Source: Chara braunii (Eukaryota > Streptophyta > Charophyceae > Charales > Characeae). From it: a stretch of 31,721 nt of DNA. The notes beneath the pieces are model-generated. The model saw only the letters and a program-made list of their open reading frames with translations, was not told where the DNA came from and made no database searches. Where the stretch lies: NCBI GenBank assembly GCA_003427395.1, contig BFEA01000309.1, positions 311,902 to 343,622 on the forward strand, given 5' to 3'. Below, in pieces: positions 1 through 7,963 of this stretch (its first letter is position 1; each line of letters opens with the position of its first letter). Both the position numbers and the translations under genes were made by a program.

Positions 1-513
1 TGTCGCTCGCAACTCCTCTTCTCTTAACTTTTCTAACCTCTTCCGCTCCTTCTTTTCCCTAGTTGCCTTCTCAGCTGCTTCTCGCTGTTCCGCTTGTTCA
101 GTTTCTTTTTTCGCTTTTTCCGCTTCAGCGTTCCTTGCCATCTCGTTCTGCACGAACACGGTCACGGATGCCAAACGTTTCCCCAGTTCTTCAATCTGCT
201 TCTGCAAATGCGGTTCCTGTAACGAGGAGCATGGCTTTTACGTTTTACTCCTCGTAGGCGATGTCGATTTACCTTGCTCGGTGTTGTACGACGTCGAAGG
301 ACGACTATCAAAATTACTTCGATTCTTGCACTGATTAGCATAATGTCCGCGCTCATTGCAGGCAAAGCACCTTGGCGGAGACCTTCTGTAGGGTCAATCG
401 GCACCTTGGTCGTAATTCTTCTCCGATCTTCGATAACCTCCATGTTCTTTACTCCCTGAACGATTGTCCCTTCGATCATAGTCTATCCTCTCGTAGCTTC
501 TTTTGCCTCTCAT
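1..513 (-). pseudogene. PLE ORF1, N-terminal half: CCHC zinc knuckle then charged coiled coil (broken, partial)
   Basis: Starting at the ATG at 513 on the minus strand, the frame encodes an Arg/Tyr/Asp-rich N-terminus. An intact zinc knuckle of the form C-F-A-C-x4-H-x4-C follows at about residues 47-60. After it comes a Lys/Glu/Arg-rich segment with long helical, coiled-coil character, including the run QNEMARN and repeated KKERKRLEKLREEEL. The frame is broken by a TGA between the N-terminus and the knuckle and a TAA just before the coiled coil; the sequence then leaves the window. The paralogous copy at 4731-5921 carries Arg (CGA) at the TGA position, so that stop fits a C-to-T change. A nucleic-acid-binding or Gag-like role is inferred from the knuckle and helix. 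Confidence 0.65.
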
Positions 514-788
514 CTTGATCCTTGGTTCCAAAAAGTGTCACACATGAACACGTGGTAAACACGCTCATTTGATCTCAGTAATTCTTCTCCGACAAAGTTC
601 ACGTGTGCGGTAGCAAGTTGAATTGAATAGCATGTAGTGAATGTGTGCAGCCAGTTCAAAGTGAACAAGAGGCAGCAGGTCCAAGACAGTTCGCACAGAT
701 TGCGAAACGAATACACACAGTCAACCAATGTACACGTGAATGAAAACATTAACAAAAGTAAATGGAAGCATCAACATGTCTCAGGGTC

Positions 789-847
789 GGTGTCCCCGAC
801 GCCACGGTTCGGCAACCGCCACGTTGCCTTCATCAGGGGGTACCACC
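789..847 (-). ncRNA. Hammerhead-ribozyme-like motif, copy A (one core change)
   Basis: Read on the minus strand, the order is stem I 5' side GGTG-gta-CCCC, core CTGATGA, one extra A, stem II GGCAAC with a six-base loop and GTTGCC, then GAA, a three-base-pair stem III with loop TGG, GTC, and stem I 3' side GGGG-a-CACC. Stems I and II pair perfectly apart from a small internal loop in stem I. The second core strand reads GAAC where GAAA is expected; copy B at 6197-6254 has the expected GAAA. Predicted cleavage lies just after GTC, between positions 798 and 797. Hammerhead motifs are known in PLE pseudo-LTRs (family knowledge). This copy is probably inactive or weak. Confidence 0.7.
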
Positions 848-1278
848 TAACATCTCCACTAAGTCCACACCATCAGACCATCTCATCCACATTCTCACTT
901 TCGTGCCGTCTAAACCCAACTTCCAGAAGGTCGAGTACATCGAGCTCTGTCTGTCCTGAAGAGGTCGACTACAGTGTATTAGCCGATTATATTCATTCGT
1001 AGTCGTATTCCAAAAAAAAAAAAGTGTTGCTCAAAGTTCCCCAGCAAATCCTAAAAACAGTCCTAAACACAATGGTCCTAGCTCAAAAATCGGTCTAGTT
1101 CATTAAGAGGCCAAATCCAGGCCTAGACTATTTCCTAAAACGCAGACCCAGAAAAGTAACGGTACCATATGAAGCCGCAACAATCCTAAAGCCTCGAGCC
1201 ATCTCAAGTCGTCGGTTCGAATCTCCGGAGGTACCGGGTACCATCAGGACAATCTCTTTGAAAATGAATAGCAGGATA

Positions 1279-1631
1279 CCTACGTTGCCACTTGTACGCA
1301 CCCTCGTACGAGTACGGACTCGTACGCCAGGGGCCCCGTAAGAGTCTTTTTTTTTAAATCCAATATTGTTTTTATTTTGTTTCCCAAATTCTGATAAGAA
1401 TCTAAAGATGATGCTCATCCAAATGATGCTTGTTTTGTGTTGTTGCATCACATAGTGTTTTTTCAGATTTTTTTGATGACTTTTTGTTTTTGTTTTTGTT
1501 TTTTTTTTGCTTTTTTGTACGGGTGCGTACAAGACGTACAGGTTCCCGTACAGGTTCCCGTACAGATCCCGTACAGAAATAACCTATACGTTTCGTATAA
1601 GAAGCCCCCGTACGTGTACTCTATGCAACGT
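1279..1631. mobile_element. About 353-bp non-autonomous TIR insertion (MITE-like) rich in GTAC
   Basis: This segment is missing from the paralogous copy, where the site reads straight through at about 6680-6690. The ends form a short inverted repeat, CTACGTTGC on the left and GCAACGTAG on the right. The flanks AGCAGGATA (1270-1278) and AGCAGCATA (1632-1640) look like a 9-bp target duplication with one mismatch. A 9-bp duplication is characteristic of Mutator-like elements. Inside are many GTAC/CGTAC motifs at both ends, a T-rich core (about 1348-1520) and no convincing ORF. The exact edges are ambiguous by one or two bases. Confidence 0.6.
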
Positions 1632-1897
1632 AGCAGCATACTGCCGAAATACCGTGCCAGAAAAACACCGATACTACATCACGCAGATCGCAAAAGTAGA
1701 GACAAAAGGCAAAAACACTTTAAACCCCACCAAACTCGTACACAAAGCCTCGATAGGCCACACAACTACAAACACTGTCTAATGATACAACCAAGGAACA
1801 ACAAGGAACAAAGGACTATCAAACTATTTCAAAATGTCAATCAATCAAACAAAGCCTATGTAACCACACATCTAAAAAAACCCTGTCCAATGATTCT

Positions 1898-3968
1898 CTA
1901 AGTTAGCAACGTAGTCATCATCCTCCAAATATCATCCTTCCTAACAGCAAAACGTTTCAAAACTTGGTTGAAATTGTGAGGTGGAAAACCTTTCAAACGC
2001 AGTTCCCTCTTCACGGTAAGCACCCTCCTCGAAGTTTCTCCATGAATCGTAGTATTCTGCTCGATACGATGAAGATGACTACCAATAATTGCACTTTTTT
2101 GTTGCTTGCTGCTTCATGAAATATACGTCTGGCCATTCCAGAACACCAACTCTTCGTTCTTCCAAATAGTTTCCTCATTCTTGGCCAGCTGTATGCTTCC
2201 CAGAAAAGGTGTTGTCTGTCTTGTCCGCACCTCACACCCCAGAAACAACACCGAGTCTCTTGCACCATTCGTACGTTTCAGCGTCAGATTCTTCGGGCAG
2301 CAAAATTCAAACTTCTCCACAATGCTTACACGACCCTCGCAATCCCTCATCGGTGTTATCAGGATGACATTATCAATCAATCTGATCCCAAACACGTTCC
2401 TCTTCTGGCTTACAATGCTTCTCAAGAACCTGCATTATGCCATAGCACACGTAACACATGCAAGGGGAGGGCTCGTGCTCTTCCCCATAGGTATACCAAT
2501 CACTTGGCGCAACAATACCATAATTGCGAACGTGTAAGTATGTCTTAATTCCAGTCCGACAAACTTCCCAACGTCATCGAGGTCGATGTTGCGCTCGTGG
2601 TCGGCTCGCGTAGTCTCTTCGAATGTCGCTCCCTTGCCACGTGTATTAACACGCACATAACTTCTCCCTTTCTCCTGATGGTAGCCCACGACCCAATCCA
2701 CTGCCTCCTAAATCTCTTGGTGGGGAAGACGGTTGAACATCTCTTTAATATCGTAAGAGATAGTCTCAACCTTGCAGACACCCCACATTTTGTCGATCTT
2801 TCTTTTGATTCGCCGTAGCCTCTTGGACAAATCTGAGAGAGCTTGCATGTTGAAGTGACAGTCAAACGGTAGCTGAAACAACAAGTGATTCAAACATTTA
2901 GCGATTAATCTGCCCGTTCGAACCATGGGTTCATTGAAAGTAGGGCAGATTGGTCGAAAACGTCCAGTATCCTTGTGCTTTGGCAGCACGTATGCTTCAC
3001 TGAATTTTCCATTTGAGTCTCATCTTGCACACATCTTCAAACCATTTACATTCACATCTTCTCTCATCTCCCTTAGAATCTCCTCAACGGGTGAAGACAC
3101 AACTCGATACCCCACATCTCTCACGAAACTCGTCATCATCGCAGAGTGATATACAACTAGGCACATCACTAGCATGTCACCTTGATTTCTATCGAGTGGT
3201 GTAAGCACGAGACCTTCCAATTCTCCTTTCACCCTCCTAACGTCCGAAAGTGTGATCTTGGAGGTTCTATTAGGCGTGTGCAAAATACATTCTCTCATCA
3301 TATCGTTGGTCAGGACAGGTATATCTCCCTTCATACTGAACCAACTTGTGAAGATCTCAAGCACCTCACGTCGGAGCAGACTCAATCGGTCTTGAATTTC
3401 AGCTCCGGGTATATCGTTAGCGTTAGCTAACAGTCTGTGGTGCGACTCCCCTTGACTTAACCGGAAGCATATGTGGCCTCCCTCTCTGGGGTAAGCCAAC
3501 CCTGCACAAGCGCAGGTAAGTACCTCACGGGCAACAAATGTCCGTTGGTTGTGAAGAATATAGTCGATTGACAGGTTTTTAACCCAAACAATTCGAATCT
3601 TCTTCCTCGCACGCTTCTGGAAACAATAAGGTAGATCACACCTCATCATCCCATCGTTTACAATCTTACTCAGCTCCACAAGTCTAATCCAATCATCAAA
3701 CTTAACACGTAAAGTCAAATCAGCCGATATACTTAAACCAGACTTCTCGCGAATTACCCTCGACTGCAGCCTTCGTAGATATTTGCGTGTAGATTTCATT
3801 CTGAAGTCCTTGATGACATTGTATAATCTCATCAAGGATTTCAAACCCCAAGGTTGTACATCGTTCAATTTTCTTGGATTTTTCAAGATTCCAACCAGAA
3901 TTCGCTTGAGGAAACCACCCTTCGATTTTCAGATCCGAAGGTACTCGATCTCGATGAAACTGCCGCAT
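1898..3968 (-). pseudogene. PLE ORF2, reverse transcriptase part (Penelope-type), broken by nonsense codons
   Basis: From 3886 down to the stop at 1900-1898, one minus-strand frame can be read. It is interrupted only by stops near 3022, 2710, 2434 and 2116. Recognisable parts in order are a basic helical N-terminus; a CACAGLAYPREGGH segment; the PLE-type motif LTPLDRNQG before the RT core; RT2 with GRFRPICP; motif A SYDIKEMFNRLPH; motif B GIPMGKSTSPPLA; motif C RLIDNVILIT; then LFLGCEV and a short C-terminal tail ending MMTTLLT. Motif C should carry two Asp residues. The second is Asn here (about 2371-2369), which would abolish polymerase activity. A frameshift lies near 3890-3960. The absence of frameshifts downstream suggests decay mainly by point mutation. 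Confidence 0.75.
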
Positions 3969-4054
3969 TCGAACATTTTTTTTGCCTGTTTTAGTGCGAG
4001 CAGGCCTTCTTTGCTTTTAACGACAGCCTCCCCAAACATCTTTCTTATCTTCTT

Positions 4055-4640
4055 CTAACCGCTCGACCAAGTATTTCCACCACTTAACTCAATCGAAACG
4101 ATTCGTCTCCCTTTACTCTTAAACTTCTTCACCAAATCCAACAGGTTCAACGACCATTCGTTCTCAGGAGCAACTCTAAATCGAATCGGGAGTAACGGTC
4201 GACATCGCCTAAACAAATTCTGCATGCGCTTCTTCTTCCTCTCATTCTTCCCTAGACACTTCTTACCATAGATCTTGCCGGATTTCCTACAGCTGCTCGT
4301 ATTGAGGAAAGGCGACCAAGTCCAGCGGATCTTGAGTTTGCATACGATCGACTGGTAATAAAACGTAATTACCTGCCCCGAACGTACTAATCCATCTATG
4401 GAAATGAGATCTGGTCCGATTGTGACTTGCACTAAGGCGTCCCCACCAACAAATATCAATGTTCCGTGCAGTTTTTCCCACGTATTGCAATTTGCAATAC
4501 GGTGAGATTGCCACATAGATGCAGCCCGTGATGTTTAGGAATTCAACACCAAATAACTCGACCAGTTTCCTCCAACATTCTCAAATCTTGCCAGCCCATT
4601 TAATCTCACCTCTTAGTGCTAAAAGGAGAACACATAGCCA
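4055..4640 (-). pseudogene. PLE ORF2, N-terminal GIY-YIG endonuclease-like part
   Basis: A minus-strand frame reads GCIY (from about 4526), then ten residues later QYVGKTARN, followed by RSHFHRWISTFGAGNYVLLPVD and a segment ending PQYEQL. The spacing of the CIY and YVG halves, followed by a conserved Gly-Lys-Thr, fits the GIY-YIG nuclease fold used for target nicking in PLEs. The expected first Gly is Cys. A TGA precedes the module (about 4582), and a frameshift near 4290 moves the frame into a Lys/Arg-rich linker (to 4055) that leads to the RT. GIY-YIG lying upstream of the RT is the notable arrangement. The true ORF2 start is not clear; I place it near 4640. Confidence 0.55.
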
Positions 4641-4730
4641 TAGTAACTCCTCGACTTTCGTATCTACACGAGACAAACTACATCGGTAACTTGTCAGTCA
4701 TCTGACAGTGCGCCATAGGTCCTCAGTACT

Positions 4731-5921
4731 TCATGCTTCAGCGCCTTCCTCGGCTGTTGTCATGTCTTCCTCACGCTACTCAGAGTTCTCGCCCGATTCA
4801 ATCGGTTCCTCCTCCTTGTCGAATGCCTTTCGGGTTCGGTGGCTTGCAATGTCGAAGATTGCGTCCACCTTACCATTGTAGGCGACTCCTTCGTTCTTGC
4901 AGATAGCTTGCAATACCTGGGCATCCAAGCCCCGAAGCTCTTCCATCGCCTGGTTCTTGAAGCGCCAGCACTACTTGGTGGTGCCAGACTTTTCTTCCGT
5001 GCCAAATAAGGTGACAGCTTGGTCTTCACCTTCGATTTTGATCGTGTGACCCTTACAGAGCCGCCCGTAGCTTTATCTCTAATAACTTTTGGANTCCGCT
5101 TCGCTGGGGTCATCATCGGTGGGCTTCCTTCAACTGGTAGTTCCGCACCGCGCTTCCTCTTCTCGNTGATCACCAGCTTCCTTGTCTTAGCTAGGATTTC
5201 CTTAGTTTCGCTTTCATTGCTTTCATTACTTGAGCCCGATTCATGATCGGACAACTATGCAATCTTTTTCTTCCCTCTGGCTTTCTTCCCAGGTGCAATG
5301 CCTGTCTCTTATACACATCTAGATGTGTATAAGAGACAGGCCTTTCCCGTAGCTAACTTTCATTCTGTCCAAGAACTCTCCAGCTCAGATAGCGACTTGC
5401 AATTCCACCCGTTTGTCAATTTCTGTCGCTCGCAACTCCTCTTCTCTTAACTTTTCTAACCTCTTCCGCTCCTTCTTTTCCCTAGTTGCCTTCTCAGCTG
5501 CTTCTCGCTGTTCCGCTTCTTCAGCTTCGTTTTTAGCTCTTTCCACTTCATCCTTTCTTGCCATCTCGTTCTGCACGAACTCGGTCACGGATGCCAAAAT
5601 TTTCCTCTTTTCTTCAATCTGCTTCTGCAAATGCGGTTCCTGTGACGCCGTTTTATACCCCGTAGGCGAGGTCGATCTACCTCGCTCGGTGTCGTACGAA
5701 GTCGAAGGACGGCTATCAAAATTACGTCGATTCTTGCACAGATTAGTATAATGTCCGCGCTCGTTGTAGGCAAAGCACCTTGGCGGAGACCTTTTGTAGG
5801 GTCGATCAGCACCTTGGTCGTAGTTCTTCTCCGATCTTTAATAACCTCCATGTTCTTCACTCCCTGAACGATTGTCCCTTCGATCATAGTCTATCCTCTC
5901 GTAGCTTCTTCTGTCGCTCAT
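4731..5921 (-). pseudogene. PLE ORF1: zinc knuckle, coiled coil, basic stretch, SAP-like C-terminus (broken)
   Basis: The start is taken at the minus-strand ATG at 5921. The order is a charged N-terminus, a zinc knuckle with one Cys lost (C-F-A-Y instead of C-F-A-C), a Lys/Glu coiled coil (about 5660-5400), and an acidic/Ser segment with ESGSSNESNESETKEI. A basic stretch VTRSKSKVKTKLSPYLARKK follows, then a C-terminal helix pair reading MEELRGLDAQVLQAICKNEG, which resembles a SAP-type DNA-binding hairpin. Breaks include a TAA in the N-terminus, a TGA after the coiled coil (about 5388), a TGA near 5255, a frameshift near 4960, a TAG at 4778-4776 before the final TGA at 4733-4731, two ambiguous bases (5094, 5166), and an adapter at 5302-5339. 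A nucleoprotein role in the PLE particle is inferred. Confidence 0.6.
5302..5339. other. Nextera mate-pair junction adapter (sequencing artifact)
   Basis: The 38 bases are two 19-bp Tn5 mosaic ends head-to-head (CTGTCTCTTATACACATCT, then its reverse complement). This is the circularisation junction of Nextera mate-pair libraries, not genomic DNA. It falls inside PLE ORF1, so the two sides may come from fragments that were not adjacent in the genome. Confidence 0.97.
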
Positions 5922-6935
5922 CTTGATCCGTGATTCCAAAAAGTGTCACGCATGAACACGTGGTAAACACATTCACTTGATCTCAGTAATTCTTCTCCGA
6001 GAAAGTTCACGTGTGTGGTTGCAAGTTGAGTTGAATAGCATGTAGTGAACGTGTGCAGCCAGTTCAAAGTGCACAAGAAGCTGCAGGTCCAAGACAGTTC
6101 GCACGGATTACAAAGCGGATACACACAGTCAACCAATGTACACGTGAATGAAAACATTAACAAAAGTAAATGGAAGCATCAACATGTCTCAGGGTCAGCG
6201 TCCCCGACGCCGCGTTTCGGCAACCGCCACGTTGCCTTCATGAGGGGTACCACCTAACATCTCCGCTAAGTCCAGACCATAAGACCATCTCATCCACATT
6301 CCCACTTTTGTGCCGTCTAAACCCAACCTTCCGGAAGGTCGAGTACAGCGAGCTCTGTCAGTCCTGAAGAGGTCGACGACAGTGTATTAGCCGATTATGT
6401 TAATTTCTAGTCGTATTCCCCGAAACAAAAGGTGCTGCTCAAAGTTCCCCACCAAATCCTAAAAACATTCCTAAACACGATGGTCCTAGCTCAGAAATCG
6501 GTCTAGTTCATTAAGAGGCCAAATCCAGGCCTAGCCTGTTTTCCAAAACGGAGACCCAAAAAAGTAACGGTAGCATATGAAGCCGCAACAATCCTAAAGC
6601 CTCGAACCATCTCAAGTCGTCGGTTCGAATCTTCGGAGGTACCGGGTACCATCGGGACTATCTCTTTGAAAATGAATAGAAGGATGCTGCCGAAATTATG
6701 AGCCAGAAAAATACCGATACAACATCACGGAGATAGTAAAAATAGAAACAAACGGCAAAAACACTTCAAACCCCACCAAACAGGTACACAAAGCTTGGAT
6801 AGGCCGCACAACTAAAAACACTGTCCAATGATACAACCAAGGAACAACAAGGAACAATGGACTATCAAACTATTTCAAAACGTCAATCAATCAAACAAAG
6901 CCTACGTAACCACACAACTAAAAAACCCCTGTCCA
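5922..6935 (-). other. PLE 5' leader / pLTR of the full unit
   Basis: About 1 kb of non-coding leader upstream of ORF1, homologous to 514-1889 of the second unit. It contains the hammerhead-like motif at 6197-6254 and the empty site of the MITE-like insertion near 6680-6690. A GGTTCGAATC stretch near 6624 resembles a tRNA B box but lacks a convincing tRNA fold. Homology to the other unit ends at about 6935, which I take as the 5' end of this copy. Confidence 0.55.
6197..6254 (-). ncRNA. Hammerhead-ribozyme-like motif, copy B (one core change)
   Basis: On the minus strand this has the same layout as copy A. The first core strand is CTCATGA where CTGATGA is expected. The second core strand is an intact GAAA. 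Stem III is ACG/CGT with loop CGG, followed by GTC and GGGG. Stem II (GGCAAC / GTTGCC) is perfect. The outer part of stem I has decayed. Copies A and B each carry a different core lesion, so every core position is intact in at least one copy. Confidence 0.68.
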
Positions 6936-7002
6936 GTGGCTGGTTTATTAAAGGTTTCTCATGTTAAAACAAGAAATTAGTTTTTGCATGAAGTTCCAAT
7001 TC

Positions 7003-7478
7003 GGTGGCTAATTAAATGTCACGGTGGCATTTCCTAATTAGAAGCGTCGACCGAAGGTCAGGCAATACAATATTTATTGGAAATGATTTAAAATGGTCAT
7101 TCCGACCTTTTGGATCTTTAAGTACAAACAAAATTCTTTATAAAAATAAATAAATAAAAATATATTCTGTGTGTTTCTTCCATGCGGGAGTGTCAGGAGG
7201 TAGACTTCAAAGTAATTATTTTCACCAGCGTTCAACCAATCGTCCATGCTTTTGATATGATCGGTGTTGGACCTTGTTGGTGGCTAATTAAATGTGGCAT
7301 TACCTAATTGGAAGCGTTGACTGAAAATGGAAATGATTTAGAATGATCACTCTGACATTTTGGATCTTTAAGTACAAACAAAATTCTTTATTAGAATAAT
7401 ACAAGAAAATATTTTTTTTCGTTTTTTCTTTCATGAGGGAGTGGCAGGAGGTAGACTTCAAAGTGACTATTTTAACTA
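7003..7478. repeat. Diverged direct repeat pair of about 200 bp in AT-rich DNA
   Basis: Two copies, about 7003-7230 and 7279-7478, share GGTGGCTAATTAAATG, then TTTGGATCTTTAAGTACAAA followed by ACAAAATTCTTTAT, and GGAGGTAGACTTCAAAGT in the same order. They differ by substitutions and small indels. The whole stretch 6936-7480 is AT-rich and has no credible ORF. The origin is unknown; the two copies could be halves of a solo or degenerate LTR, or a small tandem duplication. Confidence 0.7.
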
Positions 7479-7619
7479 GGGTTGTCGACCCCCGGCCCCA
7501 AGACCCCGCTGGGGCTCCAGGGTTCAGGGGGTCGGCACCCGAGACCCCGACCCAGTATGGAAAAAAAAAAAAAAAAAAAAAAAAACACTGGGTGTGCGCA
7601 CCGCCGGCGTGCAGCCCCT

Positions 7620-7648
7620 GGCATTTTTTCTGTTGTACAGAAAATGCC
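7620..7648. other. Perfect-armed hairpin after an A25 run
   Basis: GGCATTTT plus TT plus CTGT pairs with ACAGAAAATGCC around a TGT loop. The only imperfection is a two-T bulge. It lies 35 bp after the A25 run in otherwise GC-rich DNA. The function is unknown. Confidence 0.5.
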
Positions 7649-7925
7649 CCGACACAGGGTCCCCCCCGGGGGTGCGGACCCTCCTTGGCGGGTGCGGGGT
7701 TGCCCCACCGCGGGGGAGGGGATGGGCTGGCGGGCCGCTGTGCCGGGGTTACAAAGCCGGTGGTGCGGTGGTGGGGGTAGGATGCGGGGCAGCGGGGTTG
7801 CGGGGTTTGCCGCTGCCGGGTAGAGGGGTTTGTCGGTGCCGGGGGTGACCGGCGGGGTTCCACCGGGGGTCGGTGGCGGGCCGGGGGTCAGGGGCGGGGT
7901 TGAGGTGCGGGGATCGGCCCAGTGG

Positions 7926-7963
7926 CTGTCTCTTATACACATCTAGATGTGTATAAGAGACAG
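7926..7963. other. Second Nextera mate-pair junction adapter (sequencing artifact)
   Basis: This is the identical 38-bp double mosaic end, here inside the GC-rich block. Translated frames across it give the peptide SYTHLDVYKRQ and related fragments, a known signature of adapter read-through in protein databases. Continuity between 7925 and 7964 should not be trusted. Confidence 0.97.

Larger units (their letters stand above)
1..1889 (-). mobile_element. Penelope-like element, 5' part of a second tandem unit (pLTR-like), cut by the window edge
   Basis: This block matches 5424-6935 over its whole length in the same orientation, with scattered substitutions and one large insertion at 1279-1631. 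On the minus strand it holds a leader of about 1.4 kb including that insertion (about 1 kb without it), a hammerhead-like motif at 847-789, and the start of ORF1 at 513. Homology stops at about 1889, only nine bases past the ORF2 stop codon of the neighbouring unit (1900-1898). The two units are therefore joined head-to-tail. Tandem units with direct repeats called pseudo-LTRs are typical of Penelope-like elements (family knowledge). The joining of the units is seen directly, but mate-pair adapters elsewhere in the contig mean the assembly needs checking. Confidence 0.7.
1890..6935 (-). mobile_element. Penelope-like retroelement, near-full unit, decayed
   Basis: In coding direction the unit runs: leader with hammerhead-like motif (6935-5922), ORF1 (5921-4731), short spacer, ORF2 with GIY-YIG (about 4640-4055) and then a Penelope-type RT (3968-1898), followed at once by the next unit. 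An N-terminal GIY-YIG matches the permuted layout described for Chlamys and Naiad PLEs of the green lineage and invertebrates (established knowledge). Classic PLEs carry GIY-YIG at the C-terminus. ORFs are broken mostly by nonsense codons plus a few frameshifts. A sequencing adapter interrupts ORF1 at 5302-5339, so the unit may combine reads from two genomic copies. Confidence 0.7.

Noticed and set aside
1195-1245. tRNA-like stretch with a B-box GGTTCGAATC flanked by GGTACC (again near 6610-6655)
   Set aside because: No consistent acceptor, D or anticodon stems and a poor T stem; at best a decayed tRNA-derived fragment within the PLE leader.
1437-1901. Plus-strand ORF of 154 aa across the MITE-like insertion
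   Set aside because: Runs through a T-rich core and the antisense of the PLE leader; no domain and an irregular composition.
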